This document shows, in pieces, positions 44,650 through 53,605 of a stretch of DNA of 64,000 nt. The stretch covers positions 1 to 64,000 of the forward strand of contig NZ_JAEQAZ010000029.1 in assembly GCF_016654115.1 (NCBI RefSeq), read 5' to 3'. The stretch comes from Streptomyces sp. MBT53 (GTDB taxonomy: Bacteria; Actinomycetota; Actinomycetes; Streptomycetales; Streptomycetaceae). The first letter of the stretch is position 1; the number at the start of each line of letters is the position of its first letter. Made by a program: the position numbers and the translations under genes. A model generated the notes under the pieces. It was not told the origin of the DNA. It ran no database searches and worked only from the letters and a program-made list of their open reading frames with translations.

Positions 44650-47063
44650 GAGGGGCCGCCTCTCCTGGTGTCGTCGGTGAGTTCGATCGTCGCGTGGGCG
44701 ACGGCGACGCCGTCACCGGGCGGCAGCAGCCGTACCGGACGCAGTTCCATCGACTCGATCTCGGGCAGGTCCTCGACCATCGCGGAGATCCGCAGGACGG
44801 TTTCTTCGAGGGCCGTCAGGTCCACACCCGGGCCGCCCACCCGGCCGTCCAGCAGCGGGGCGGCCCGCAGCGAGCGGATCATCTCGCGGGCGTCGCAGTC
44901 GCTGAGCGGGGTGATCCGGTGGGCGACATCGGCCATGAGGTCGGCGTAGTCCCCGGTGAGACCGAACGCGATCACCGGGCCGAAGACCGGGTCCGCGCGC
45001 ACGGAGAGGAACGCGTCGGGGCCTGGGGAGTCCGTGTCCCGGACCGAGATGCCGTACGCGTTCAGCAACTCGGCGGCGAGCTGCGGCGGTACGGCTCCGG
45101 GAGCGCACCCGGCGACCAGCGAGCGGGCCCGGTCCGTGTCGACCTTAGGGAGGTCCGGTACGACTCCCGCGGGGGTGCTGCGCCAGGTCTGGTACGCCGC
45201 CGCGTGGCCGAGCGAGGTCGCCGCGGACTCGGGGAACGCGTAGGTGGGTACGACGAGTTGGCCCCGGTGCAGGACATCGGCGACGCCCGCGCCGCCGAGG
45301 AAGCTCGCGACCACCGGCTTCTCGGGCGCGGACTCGGCCGCGTCGAGGATCGCCGCCGCGACCTCGTCCGGCTTGTCCGCCAGCGGGGGCATGAAGAGGA
45401 CCACGGCGGCGTCGATGCCGTCGTCGGCCAGGACTGCGTCGAGTGCCTGCCGGTAGTGCGCGGCCGTGGCCATAGGGGTGAGGTCGATCGGGTTGGTGAC
45501 CTCAGCGCGGGGCGAGAGCGCCGCACGGAGGGAGTGTCGTAGGCGCTCATCCAGTGTCGGCACCCGCAGGCCGCTCGCCTCGCACGCGCCGACGGTCAGC
45601 GCGGCGGGGCCGCCCGCGTTGGTGATCACGGCGACCCGGTTGCCCGGCGGGGGCGGCTGGTGCGCCAACAGGAGCGCTACGTCGAAGAGTTCCTGGAGGC
45701 TGCGGGCGCGGATGACGCCGGATTGGGCGAAGAGCGAGTCGACCGCCGTGTCCGCGTGGCCGGGGTGGACCGCGACGATCGGCTTGCGCGGCGCGACCCG
45801 GCGCGCGATGCGGGCGAACCGGCGCGGATTGCCGAAGGTCTCGACGTGCAGCAGGACCACGGAGGTCTCGGGGTCCTCCTCCCACCACTGGAGGAGGTCG
45901 TTGGTGGAGACGTCGACGGCGTGGCCCACCGACACGAACCCGGAGAAGCCGAGCCGCAGCCGCCGGGCGAAGTCGAGCACCGCGAGCCCGAGCGGCCCGG
46001 ACTGGCTGGACATCGCCACCCGGCCCGGTGTCGGCAGCGCGGGCGAGAAGGTCGCGGCGAGCCGGGCCGCAGGGGTCGTGTTGACCACGCCCATGCAGTT
46101 CGGGCCCACGAGCCGCATCCCGGCGGCGCGGGCGAAACGGGCCAGCTCCAGCTCGGTCGCCCGACCTTCGACTCCCGCCTCCCCGAAGCCGGTTGAGACG
46201 ACGACCACTGCTTTGACGCCGACCTCCGCGCACTCTCGTACGACGTCGGGGACCGCCTCGGCCCGTACGGCGACCAGCGCCAGGTCGGGCACCTCGGGAA
46301 GCTCTCGGACGTTCGGATACGCCCGCGCCCCCGCGACCTGCTCGGCCTGGGGGTTGACCGGGAACACGGAGCCGCGGAAACCACCCCGCAGCAGGTTGGC
46401 CACGATCTCGTGGCCGATGGTCAGCGGACTGCGGTTCGCGCCGATCACGGCGACCGAGCGGGGTTCGAGCAGGGGGCGCAGAGAGCGCCGTACGGCCGTG
46501 TGCTCGCGGCGTTCGGCCCGGGCGACGGCCTGGGCCTGCGGGTCGACGGCGATCTCGAAGTGGACGATCTGACCGGGTGGCCCGGACTCGACCCGGAAGC
46601 CGGAGCCGAGGAACACGTTGATCATGCGGGTGTTGTCGGCGAGGACGTCGGCCTCCAGGACCCGGATGCCCCGGGTGCGTGCGGCGGCGGCGATGTGCTC
46701 CAGGAGCAGCCTGCCGAACCCCTCGCTCTGGTGGTCGTCGCGGATGGTGAAGGTGACCTCGGCGTGCTCCGGTTCCGCGGGGTCGCGGACGTAGCGCACC
46801 AGGCCCGCGATCTCGTCGCCGGCCAGGGCGACGAGCGCCAGTTCGTTGAGGTAGTCCACGTGGGCGCCGCGCCGGATGACGTCGTCGCGGGCGCGGACCA
46901 CCGGGCCGAGCGAGCGATAGGCCAGGGTCGCCCGGGACAGCCCGCCGACGAACGCGACCAGGCGCTCGGCGTCCTCCGGCCGGACGGGCCGCACGAAGGT
47001 CGACCGGCCGGTGCGCACGAGGCCCGGCCGCTCCAGGTCCTCGGGATACGGCGGACTGCTCAT
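44646..47063 (-). CDS. GNAT acetyltransferase fused to an acyl-CoA synthetase-like protein with incomplete ATP-grasp domain
   Basis: The protein is 805 residues from ATG 47063. Residues about 15-190 are a GNAT domain (VTFTIRDDHQSEGFGRLLLE, the acetyl-CoA loop). Then come the CoA-binding domain (SVAVIGANRSPLTIGHEI) and the ligase-CoA domain (RVAMSSQSGPLGLAVLDFA, RVAVITNAGGPAALTVGA). The C-terminus should be an ATP-grasp domain, but after LLNAYGISVRDTDSPGPDAF it jumps directly to DPVFGPVIAFGLTGDYADL, missing the lobe that normally binds ATP. It recalls Pat-type protein acetyltransferases, where the synthetase part is regulatory. So it is more probably a lysine acetyltransferase for CoA ligases than a synthetase. 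Confidence 0.83.
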   Translation of the reverse strand: MSSPPYPEDLERPGLVRTGRSTFVRPVRPEDAERLVAFVGGLSRATLAYRSLGPVVRARDDVIRRGAHVDYLNELALVALAGDEIAGLVRYVRDPAEPEHAEVTFTIRDDHQSEGFGRLLLEHIAAAARTRGIRVLEADVLADNTRMINVFLGSGFRVESGPPGQIVHFEIAVDPQAQAVARAERREHTAVRRSLRPLLEPRSVAVIGANRSPLTIGHEIVANLLRGGFRGSVFPVNPQAEQVAGARAYPNVRELPEVPDLALVAVRAEAVPDVVRECAEVGVKAVVVVSTGFGEAGVEGRATELELARFARAAGMRLVGPNCMGVVNTTPAARLAATFSPALPTPGRVAMSSQSGPLGLAVLDFARRLRLGFSGFVSVGHAVDVSTNDLLQWWEEDPETSVVLLHVETFGNPRRFARIARRVAPRKPIVAVHPGHADTAVDSLFAQSGVIRARSLQELFDVALLLAHQPPPPGNRVAVITNAGGPAALTVGACEASGLRVPTLDERLRHSLRAALSPRAEVTNPIDLTPMATAAHYRQALDAVLADDGIDAAVVLFMPPLADKPDEVAAAILDAAESAPEKPVVASFLGGAGVADVLHRGQLVVPTYAFPESAATSLGHAAAYQTWRSTPAGVVPDLPKVDTDRARSLVAGCAPGAVPPQLAAELLNAYGISVRDTDSPGPDAFLSVRADPVFGPVIAFGLTGDYADLMADVAHRITPLSDCDAREMIRSLRAAPLLDGRVGGPGVDLTALEETVLRISAMVEDLPEIESMELRPVRLLPPGDGVAVAHATIELTDDTRRGGPS

Positions 47064-47077
47064 CGGGGCGTCGCCGC

Positions 47078-48157
47078 TCAGACCGCCGCCTCCTGGGGAG
47101 TCTGCTCGGGCAGCCGGAACAGTTCGTCGAAGGTGCCGCGGGTGACGCGCTCGCGGATGTCGGCGGGCACGCCGTCGAACAGCTCGTGCAGGGTGGACTG
47201 GGTGTGGCCGTAGGTGCCTTCCAGGTGGGGGTAGTCGTCGCCCCACATCACGTTGCGGTAGCCCGTCGACTCGACGATCTCCACCGAGCTCTTGTCGTGC
47301 TGGAAGGAGGCGTACACCTGCTGCCTGATGATCTCGCTGGGCAGCCGGCTGAGCTTCGGCCGGACGAACATGCCGTGCTGCCGGTAGGCCTCGTCCATCC
47401 GGTCGCCGATGGCCGGCACCCAGCCCGCGCCGCCCTCCGCGATCAGGATCTTCAGGTCGGGGTGCCGGTCCAGGGCGCCGCCCGCGACCATGTGGGCCAC
47501 GACCCGCATGCCCGGGTAGGTCGTCTCCATGTAGTTGACGACGGCGCCCCCGGGACCGCGGAAGACGACGTTCTCGCCGCCGGTGCCGATGTGGAAGCCC
47601 AGTACCAGTCCGGCCCGCTCGGCCGCCGTCCACAGCGGTTCCCAGCGGTCGAGGGCGTACTCCTCGCCGGGCCGTGTCTGGCACGGCAGGAACACCGACT
47701 GGAAGCCCATCTCCGCCACCCGCTCGACCTCGGCGACCGCGTCCTCGACGTCGGCGGTCGACACACAGGCAGGAGTGATGATGCGCTTCTGCTTCCCCAG
47801 GACCTCGGAGTGAGCCCAGTCGTTCCAGGCGCGTACGGTCTCCCGGGCAAGCTCCCGCTCGGTGATCGACACCAGCCAGAACCCCATGGAGGGGAAGGCC
47901 AGTTGGCCCCAGACGCCTTCCTGGTCCAGGTCCTTCAGCCGTACGTCGAGGTCCCGGGCGCCCGGCGGCCGCATGGCGTCCATGAAGTCGTTGAGCTGGC
48001 GGTCGATGCGTTCGCCGTCGATGTACAGCACCTCGTACTTGTCACCGCGCTCACTGCGCGGCGCCCGGTCGGCGAGGCGCGGCGGCAGCGCCTGTGTCCA
48101 CAGGTCGTCGGGCTCCATCACATGGGAGTCCCCGGAGTTGACCCAGATCTTCGTCAT
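47078..48157 (-). CDS. Amidohydrolase-2 family metal enzyme (ACMSD-like)
   Basis: The protein is 359 residues from ATG 48157, which follows GAAGGAG. Metal-site landmarks are present: NSGDSHVMEP near the N-terminus, LGFHIGTGG in the middle and NVMWGDDYPHLEG near the C-terminus. The family includes decarboxylases and hydrolases of aromatic-derived acids. It is cytoplasmic. In a CoA catabolic cluster it may carry out a decarboxylation or a C-C bond hydrolysis. It is 14 bases upstream of the GNAT/synthetase gene and heads that minus-strand operon. An AT-rich palindromic site lies upstream (48186-48204). Confidence 0.83.
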   Translation of the reverse strand: MTKIWVNSGDSHVMEPDDLWTQALPPRLADRAPRSERGDKYEVLYIDGERIDRQLNDFMDAMRPPGARDLDVRLKDLDQEGVWGQLAFPSMGFWLVSITERELARETVRAWNDWAHSEVLGKQKRIITPACVSTADVEDAVAEVERVAEMGFQSVFLPCQTRPGEEYALDRWEPLWTAAERAGLVLGFHIGTGGENVVFRGPGGAVVNYMETTYPGMRVVAHMVAGGALDRHPDLKILIAEGGAGWVPAIGDRMDEAYRQHGMFVRPKLSRLPSEIIRQQVYASFQHDKSSVEIVESTGYRNVMWGDDYPHLEGTYGHTQSTLHELFDGVPADIRERVTRGTFDELFRLPEQTPQEAAV

Positions 48158-48185
48158 GGCGCTCCTTCGGGTCAATAGATGTAAT

Positions 48186-48204
48186 CAGTTAGCGATTTTA
48201 ATCG
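48186..48204. promoter_or_regulatory. AT-rich palindrome upstream of the amidohydrolase operon
   Basis: CGATT-TT-AATCG (48193-48204) is preceded by CAGTTAG (48186-48192), in a region far more AT-rich than the genome. Read on the minus strand it gives GCTAACTGAT, close to the AGYTAAC heptamer seen in other gaps of the cluster. It lies about 30 bases upstream of the amidohydrolase start. Confidence 0.5.
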
Positions 48205-48242
48205 TATCTGCCGCCGAGTGGAAGGCCGGGAGGCGCAGGAGA

Positions 48243-49208
48243 TCAGCTCCGCCGCCGCTCGATCTCCTCCACCAGCTGCGGGAGCACCTGGAAGAGATCC
48301 CCTACGACGCCGTAGTCGGCGAGTTCGAAGATCGGGGCGTCCGGGTCCTTGTTCACGGCGACGATTGTCTTGGAGGTCTGCATGCCCGCGCGGTGCTGGA
48401 TCGCGCCGGAGATGCCGGCGGCGAGGTAGAGCTGCGGGGAGACCTGTGTGCCGGTCTGGCCGACCTGGTGGCTGTGCGGGTACCAGCCCGCGTCGACGGC
48501 GGCCCGGGACGCTCCGACGGCCGCGCCCAGCGTGTCGGCGACGCGCTCGATGACTGCGAAGTTCTCGGCGCCGTTCACGCCCCGGCCGCCGGAGACGACG
48601 ATGTCCGCCTCGCTCAGTTCGGGGCGGTCGCCGCGCTCGCGGGGTGTGCGGGACAGGATCTGCGCGGCGGCGGAGGCGGGGCCGAAGGCGATGTCTCGCT
48701 TCTCCAACTCTGGTGTGACGGGCTCCGGTTCGGGCGCGGTGGCGTTCGGCTTCACCGTGATCACCGGCGCGCCCCGGGTGACGTGCGCCGTCACCTGGTA
48801 CGTCGCCGCGAACGCGGACTGCTCCGTGACGGGACGCCCGTCCGCGCCTGCCGTGATGTCGACGGCGTCCGTGATCAGCCCTGATCCGAGCCGGAGCGCG
48901 ACCCGGGCGGCGGTCTCCTTTCCGTCCGGGCCCGACGGCAGCAGGATCGCCGCCGGGTCGGTGCTCTCGGCGATCTGGGTGAGGGCGTCGACGGCTGGAG
49001 TGACGAGGAGTTCCGCGACCTCGGGTGCGTCGACGACGTACACCTTGTGCGCGCCGTACCGGCCGAGGATCTCGGTCGCGGCGTCCGCGCCGGCGCCGAG
49101 GAAGACCGCCGAGGGTTCGCCCAACCGGCGTGCCAGGGTGAGGAGTTCGAGGGTCGGCTTGCGGACGACACCGTCCAGGTGATCGACGAGTACGAGGATC
49201 TCGGCCAC
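48243..49208 (-). CDS. etfA: Electron transfer flavoprotein alpha subunit
   Basis: The start is GTG 49208 with AAGGAG upstream, giving 321 residues. The N-terminal half has [20 protein letters not shown], and the C-terminal FAD domain carries [42 protein letters not shown] (in part) and [16 protein letters not shown]. Together with EtfB it accepts electrons from the acyl-CoA dehydrogenases of this cluster and passes them to the quinone pool. It is 56 bases downstream of the etfB gene. Confidence 0.95.
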   Translation of the reverse strand: MAEILVLVDHLDGVVRKPTLELLTLARRLGEPSAVFLGAGADAATEILGRYGAHKVYVVDAPEVAELLVTPAVDALTQIAESTDPAAILLPSGPDGKETAARVALRLGSGLITDAVDITAGADGRPVTEQSAFAATYQVTAHVTRGAPVITVKPNATAPEPEPVTPELEKRDIAFGPASAAAQILSRTPRERGDRPELSEADIVVSGGRGVNGAENFAVIERVADTLGAAVGASRAAVDAGWYPHSHQVGQTGTQVSPQLYLAAGISGAIQHRAGMQTSKTIVAVNKDPDAPIFELADYGVVGDLFQVLPQLVEEIERRRS

Positions 49209-49264
49209 GGTGAGGGGCTCCTTGGGTCGGTCGGCCGAACAGGCCAGTCGGGCGGACGTGTTGG

Positions 49265-50044
49265 TCAGGCGAACTTCTTGGCGGTGAGGAACGCGGCCAG
49301 CCCGATGCCGCCCGTCCCCTCGTCGGAGACGAGTTCTCCCTTGGTGCGCGGCGGACGTCTGGTCGCGGTGTCGACCGCCGACCACGCGGCCGTACGGCCG
49401 ACCTGCCCGGCGTCGATTCCGAGGTCGGCGAGGCCGAGGGTCTCCAGGGGCTTCTTCTTCGCGGCCATGATCCCCTTGAAGGAGGGGTAGCGGGCGTCGC
49501 CGGAGCGGTCGGTCACCGACACGACGGCAGGCAGATCGCTCCGGACCCGCACGGTCGCGGTGTCGCCCTCGCGCCGGCCGGTCACCGTGCCGTCCTCGAT
49601 GGTCAGTTCCTCGATGTGGGTGACCGCCGGGACGCCGAGCCGCTCCGCGAGCAGCGCCGGTACGACGCCCGCGCCGCCGTCCGTCGAGGCCATCCCGCAC
49701 AGCACGAGATCGAAGCCGTGCCGTCTGATCGCCCCGGCCAGCACGAGCGAGGTGGCGAACACGTCGCTGCCCTCGATGTCCTCGTCGGCCACGTGGAGCG
49801 CCGAGTCCCCGCCCATGGCGAGTGCCTTGCGCAGGGCGTCCTCCGCGTCGTCCGGACCGATGGTGAGGTAGCAGATCTCGACGTCGGGGCCCGACTCCGC
49901 GATTCGCAGGGCCTGCTCGACCGCGTACTCGTCGAGTTCGGACAGCAGCGAGTCGACCGACGCGCGGTCGGTGGTGCCGTCCTCGGTGAAGGTGCGGTCC
50001 GCCGTGGCGTCGGGCACGTGCTTCACGCAGACAACGATCTTCAC
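49265..50044 (-). CDS. etfB: Electron transfer flavoprotein beta subunit
   Basis: The protein is 259 residues. It opens with MKIVVCVKHVPDATADRTF, has LDEYAVEQALRIAE, LCGMASTDGGAGVVPALLAE, and the recognition loop region PSFKGIMAAKKKPLETLGL. EtfB binds AMP and pairs with EtfA. It heads the etfB-etfA operon, divergent from the PaaK-like ligase gene, with two palindromic sites in the 145-base gap. Confidence 0.95.
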   Translation of the reverse strand: MKIVVCVKHVPDATADRTFTEDGTTDRASVDSLLSELDEYAVEQALRIAESGPDVEICYLTIGPDDAEDALRKALAMGGDSALHVADEDIEGSDVFATSLVLAGAIRRHGFDLVLCGMASTDGGAGVVPALLAERLGVPAVTHIEELTIEDGTVTGRREGDTATVRVRSDLPAVVSVTDRSGDARYPSFKGIMAAKKKPLETLGLADLGIDAGQVGRTAAWSAVDTATRRPPRTKGELVSDEGTGGIGLAAFLTAKKFA

Positions 50045-50074
50045 ATCGCCCTCCCGGGGCTCTAATGAGTACTA

Positions 50075-50139
50075 ATAGTTAACTATATGGATCGAGTGAG
50101 CGCGAGAGTTCCCCGAGATTCAGTCCAATTAGTTGACTG
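50075..50139. promoter_or_regulatory. Two AT-rich inverted repeats between etfB and the ligase operon
   Basis: ATAGTTAACTAT (50075-50086) is a perfect 12-base palindrome. A second site at 50121-50139 reads CAGTC-CAATTAGTT-GACTG, whose arms are also complementary, and contains GTTGACT. Both are in an AT-rich gap between divergent operons and contain the cluster's recurrent AG(T/C)(T/C)AAC core. Confidence 0.6.
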
Positions 50140-50189
50140 ATTGCGCTGATAGCTGGAAGATCTGGGCAGCTGAGCCGCGAGGAGGCGTC

Positions 50190-51512
50190 ATGGCCGGGGA
50201 CAGGGACACCGCTGACAGGTACTTCGAGCCACAGGTGGAGACCATGGCCCGGGACCAGCTGCGGGCACGGCAGGAAGAACGGGTGGTGGAACTCGTCGAG
50301 TACGCCTACACCAACTCCGCCTTCTACCGCGCACTTTGGGACGAACACGGGGTGCACCCGCGCGACGTCCGCACCCTCGACGACTTCCGGGCACGCATCC
50401 CCTTCATCACCAAGGACATGGTGCGCGCCCACCGGGCCCGCACCGGCGACCCCTTCGGCGGGCTGCTCTGCGTCCCGACCGAGGAACTGACCTCGGTCTC
50501 CTCCAGCTCGGGCACCACCGGTGACCCGGAGTTCTTCGCCGAGATCTGGGAGGACGCCCCGCCCCTGGTCACCGCACAGGTGCGTGACCTGTGGGAACTC
50601 GGCCTCAGGCCCGGGGACCGGGTGCTGAGCCCGCCCGGCACCTTCCGCAACCTGATGGACCCCGGCTACCAGGCGCTCGGCGCTGTCGTCATCGAGGTGG
50701 ACACCTGGCTCGGGAAGATGGACGAGGTCGTCGAGGCCCTGCGCACCTACCGCCCGGCCTACCTCCAGATGATGTATCCGCAGATGGTGGAGCTGGAGCA
50801 CCTGGCCGGCCGGACGGACCTCAAGGAGGCGTTCTCCTCCCTGAAGGGCGCCTCCTGCGCTGGCCAGCCCCTCAGCCGGAAGATGCGCGAGCGGATCCGC
50901 GAGGACTGGGGCATCGACGTCTACGAGTACACCAGCGCCGCCGACACCGGCACCGCCTGGGAGTGCCGCGAACACGACGGCTTCCACCTCTGGGAGGACA
51001 CCGTCTTCGCGGAGTGCGTCGAGGTCGACGAGCACGGCTGGCGCGACGCGGCCGAGGGTGACCTCGGCGAGCTGGTCGCCACCGACCTCGACAACCGGGC
51101 CGCGCCGCTCATCCGTTACCGCAGCGAGGACCTCGTCCGCCTCTCCCGGGACCGCTGCGGCTGCGGGCGCACCCACGCCCGGATGTGGGTGGCCGGCAGG
51201 CGCGGCGACGAGACCTTGGTCCAGGGGCGTTCCGTGGTCCTGCGCGACATCTGGCAGGCCGTCGAGGACCAGCCCGAGACCGTAGCCGGCGTCTTCCAGA
51301 TCGTCCGGAGCGGACGCGAGGTCGACGAACTGCGCCTGCGCGTCGGCTACGACCCCCGTCTCACCGGCGACGTCGACGCCCTGGCCGGACGCCTGGGCGA
51401 AGCCGTGCGGGAGCGGACCGGCGTCAAGCCGGTGCTCGACATGCGCACCGAGGAGGACCTGTTGAAGACCATGACCAGCGTCGCCAAGTTCCCCCGGGTG
51501 GTGAAGAGCTGA
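50190..51512 (+). CDS. Phenylacetate-CoA ligase-like adenylating enzyme
   Basis: The protein is 440 residues from ATG 50190 after GAGGAGG. The AMP-binding signature VSSSSGTTGDPEFF is intact, followed by QPLSRKMRERIREDWGIDVY, EYTSAADTGTAWECREHDG and LIRYRSEDLVRLSRDRCGCG. The length and motifs are those of the PaaK family, which activates a carboxylic acid to its CoA thioester through an adenylate. It probably starts the pathway by activating the free acid substrate. The stop overlaps the next ATG (TGATG), so it is coupled to the half-size gene that follows. Confidence 0.88.
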   Translation: MAGDRDTADRYFEPQVETMARDQLRARQEERVVELVEYAYTNSAFYRALWDEHGVHPRDVRTLDDFRARIPFITKDMVRAHRARTGDPFGGLLCVPTEELTSVSSSSGTTGDPEFFAEIWEDAPPLVTAQVRDLWELGLRPGDRVLSPPGTFRNLMDPGYQALGAVVIEVDTWLGKMDEVVEALRTYRPAYLQMMYPQMVELEHLAGRTDLKEAFSSLKGASCAGQPLSRKMRERIREDWGIDVYEYTSAADTGTAWECREHDGFHLWEDTVFAECVEVDEHGWRDAAEGDLGELVATDLDNRAAPLIRYRSEDLVRLSRDRCGCGRTHARMWVAGRRGDETLVQGRSVVLRDIWQAVEDQPETVAGVFQIVRSGREVDELRLRVGYDPRLTGDVDALAGRLGEAVRERTGVKPVLDMRTEEDLLKTMTSVAKFPRVVKS

Positions 51513-52243
51513 TGGCCCGCGCCGACACCCTCGCCCGGGCCCGTACCCTCACCCGGCCCGAACTCGCCTACCTCGTACGCTTCCCCACCCCCGACGGCAT
51601 CCGGGACATGGAACTCACCTGGGCCGAACTCGCCCGCGACACCGACTGGGTGACCGCCAGGTTCCGGGACCACGGACTGGCCGCCGGACAGCGGGCGTTG
51701 CTGACCACCTCCGGCTTCGAGGGCTTCTGGGGCCACGCGGTGATCGGCGCCCTGCGCGCGCTGAAGGTGCCGTACGGCATCGCCGAGGCGATGGGCTGGG
51801 ACCACCGCAGGACCGCGGTCTTCCACCGCGAACTCGACCCGCACGCGGTCATCGGCCTGTCGGCCGAGACCCTTGAGGGGCTGGCCGGTGCGACCGACGT
51901 CGGTTCGATGTTCCGGACGACGCCGGTCGTACTGGCCCGGCCCGCCGCCGTACCAATGCTGCGCGGGGTGGGTGTGTCAGCAGCAGTGATCGCGACCGTG
52001 GGACCGGCCCTCGCCCTGGAGTGCCCCGAACGCGGCGGCGCGCACGTCAACGCGGCCGAATGGCGGGTCGACGCGCGGGACGGACAGCTGTCCGTGGCGG
52101 CGGGGGAGGAGCGCACCTCGGAGCTTCCCGAGACCCAGCTCGGTATCGCCGGACGCGTTCTCACCGGCCGCTGCGCCTGCGGCAGCGAGGACCCACGGGT
52201 CCTCTTCGCCGAGGCCAACCAGTCACCGTCATCGAGGAGTTGA
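51512..52243 (+). CDS. Half-size AMP-binding-like protein, partner of the ligase
   Basis: The protein is 243 residues and is coupled to the ligase gene. Its first half resembles the N-terminal part of PaaK-type enzymes (WAELARDTDWVTARFRDHGL, LLTTSGFEGFWGHAVIG, the latter in place of the usual SSGTTG), and its end reads RVLTGRCACGSEDPRVLF, like the zinc-bearing part. The ATP-binding signature itself is absent, so it is unlikely to adenylate on its own. It may be a regulatory or structural partner of the ligase, or a decaying duplicate kept by coupling. I do not know a named family. Confidence 0.6.
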   Translation: MARADTLARARTLTRPELAYLVRFPTPDGIRDMELTWAELARDTDWVTARFRDHGLAAGQRALLTTSGFEGFWGHAVIGALRALKVPYGIAEAMGWDHRRTAVFHRELDPHAVIGLSAETLEGLAGATDVGSMFRTTPVVLARPAAVPMLRGVGVSAAVIATVGPALALECPERGGAHVNAAEWRVDARDGQLSVAAGEERTSELPETQLGIAGRVLTGRCACGSEDPRVLFAEANQSPSSRS

Positions 52244-52245
52244 GG

Positions 52246-53157
52246 ATGTCCGAAGGAGTGGTCGACGGCCGGGTCGTGGTCGTCACGGGCGCCGGCAACG
52301 GGATCGGCCGGGCACACGCCCTGGCGTTCGCCGCACACGGCGCGAGGGTCGTGGTCAACGACCTGGGAGGCGCGCGCGACGGCGGAGGCGCCTCGGCCGG
52401 GCCCGCCCAGACCGTGGTCGACGAGATCGTCGCGGCCGGCGGCGAGGCGGTGGCCAACACGGACGACATCTCCACCTGGGACGGTGCCGGCCGGCTCGTC
52501 CGACAGGCCGTCGACACCTACGGCGGCCTGGATGTCCTGGTCAACAACGCCGGCATCCTGCGGGACCGGATGATCGTGTCGATGACCGAGCGGGACTGGG
52601 ACAGCGTGATCGCCGTCCACCTCAAGGGCAGCTTCGCCACCCTGCACCACGCCGCCGCGTACTGGCGCGAGCGCGCCAAGTCCGGCCACGACAACGACGC
52701 CCGGGTCATCAACACGACCTCCCCGTCCGGCATCTTCGGCAACCCCGGCCAGGCGAACTACGGCTCGGCCAAGGCCGGTGTCGCCAGCCTCACCGTCATC
52801 GCCGCGGCCGAACTCGCCCGCTACGGCGTGACGGTGAACGCCATCGCGCCCACCGCGCTCACCCGGCTCACCGAGGACATCGAGATGATGAGACAGGCCG
52901 CCGAGGCCCAGGACCTCACCCCCGAAGCCATCTCCCCGCTCGTCGTCTGGCTCGGCTCGGCCGCCTCCCGTGAGGTCACCGGCCGGGTCTTCGGCGTCGT
53001 CGGCAACCGCATCACGGTCCTGGAGGGCTGGGTCAACGGCCCCGGCGCGAGCGCGGAGTCGCGCTGGACACCGGAGGAACTGACTTCGGTCGTCCCGAAC
53101 CTGGTGGCCAAGGCGGCTCCGAACGCCGACGCCCTGGGCAACCGGAACGGGGCATGA
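52246..53157 (+). CDS. (R)-3-hydroxyacyl-CoA dehydrogenase-like SDR (Hsd4A type)
   Basis: The protein is 303 residues from ATG 52246. The Rossmann motif is VVVTGAGNGIGRAHALAFA, and the NDLGGARDGGG after strand 2 is the mark of the MFE-2/17-beta-HSD type 4 group. The catalytic YGSAK is seen in QANYGSAKAGVASL and the serine in INTTSPSG. Proteins of this group oxidise (R)-3-hydroxyacyl-CoA, including steroid side-chain intermediates (Hsd4A). It starts three bases after the previous stop and precedes a DUF35/thiolase pair, which are the next steps in such pathways. Confidence 0.87.
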   Translation: MSEGVVDGRVVVVTGAGNGIGRAHALAFAAHGARVVVNDLGGARDGGGASAGPAQTVVDEIVAAGGEAVANTDDISTWDGAGRLVRQAVDTYGGLDVLVNNAGILRDRMIVSMTERDWDSVIAVHLKGSFATLHHAAAYWRERAKSGHDNDARVINTTSPSGIFGNPGQANYGSAKAGVASLTVIAAAELARYGVTVNAIAPTALTRLTEDIEMMRQAAEAQDLTPEAISPLVVWLGSAASREVTGRVFGVVGNRITVLEGWVNGPGASAESRWTPEELTSVVPNLVAKAAPNADALGNRNGA

Positions 53158-53161
53158 AGAC

Positions 53162-53605
53162 ATGACGACCACTCAAATACCCGTTGCCGAAGGCCTGTTC
53201 ACCTGGCCACCGGACGACAGCACGCCCCTGCGGCTCATCGGCTCCGAGTGCACGGCCTGTGGACTGGTGAGCTTCCCCGCCGCCTCGGACTGCGTCCGGT
53301 GCGCGAGCACGGAGTCCAAGGAACGCCTACTGGCGGACCGCGGGACGCTCTGGACGTACACCACCCAGGACTTCCGTCCGCCGTCGCCGCCGTACGACGG
53401 CCCCGAGGCCTTCGAGCCGTACGCGGTCGGGTACATCGAACTCCCCGGCGAACTGCTGGTCGAGGCCCGACTCACCGAACCGGACCCGAAGAAGCTGCGG
53501 CTCGGGCAGGAGATGCGGCTGACGCTCGTGCCCTACACCGTCCGGGACGACGGCACCGAGATCGTGACGTTCGCGTTCGCCCCGGCCGAGGAGGAGACAC
53601 CGTGA
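53162..53605 (+). CDS. DUF35 OB-fold protein with zinc ribbon
   Basis: The protein is 147 residues. A zinc ribbon with two CxxC pairs lies near the N-terminus (SECTACGLVSFP, SDCVRCAST), followed by an OB-fold (RGTLWTYTTQDFRPPSPP, YAVGYIELPGELLVEARL). DUF35 proteins form complexes with thiolase-like or aldolase enzymes and help place the acyl-CoA. Its stop overlaps the thiolase start by four bases (GTGA), as for the DUF35/Ltp2 pairs of steroid side-chain degradation. Confidence 0.9.
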   Translation: MTTTQIPVAEGLFTWPPDDSTPLRLIGSECTACGLVSFPAASDCVRCASTESKERLLADRGTLWTYTTQDFRPPSPPYDGPEAFEPYAVGYIELPGELLVEARLTEPDPKKLRLGQEMRLTLVPYTVRDDGTEIVTFAFAPAEEETP

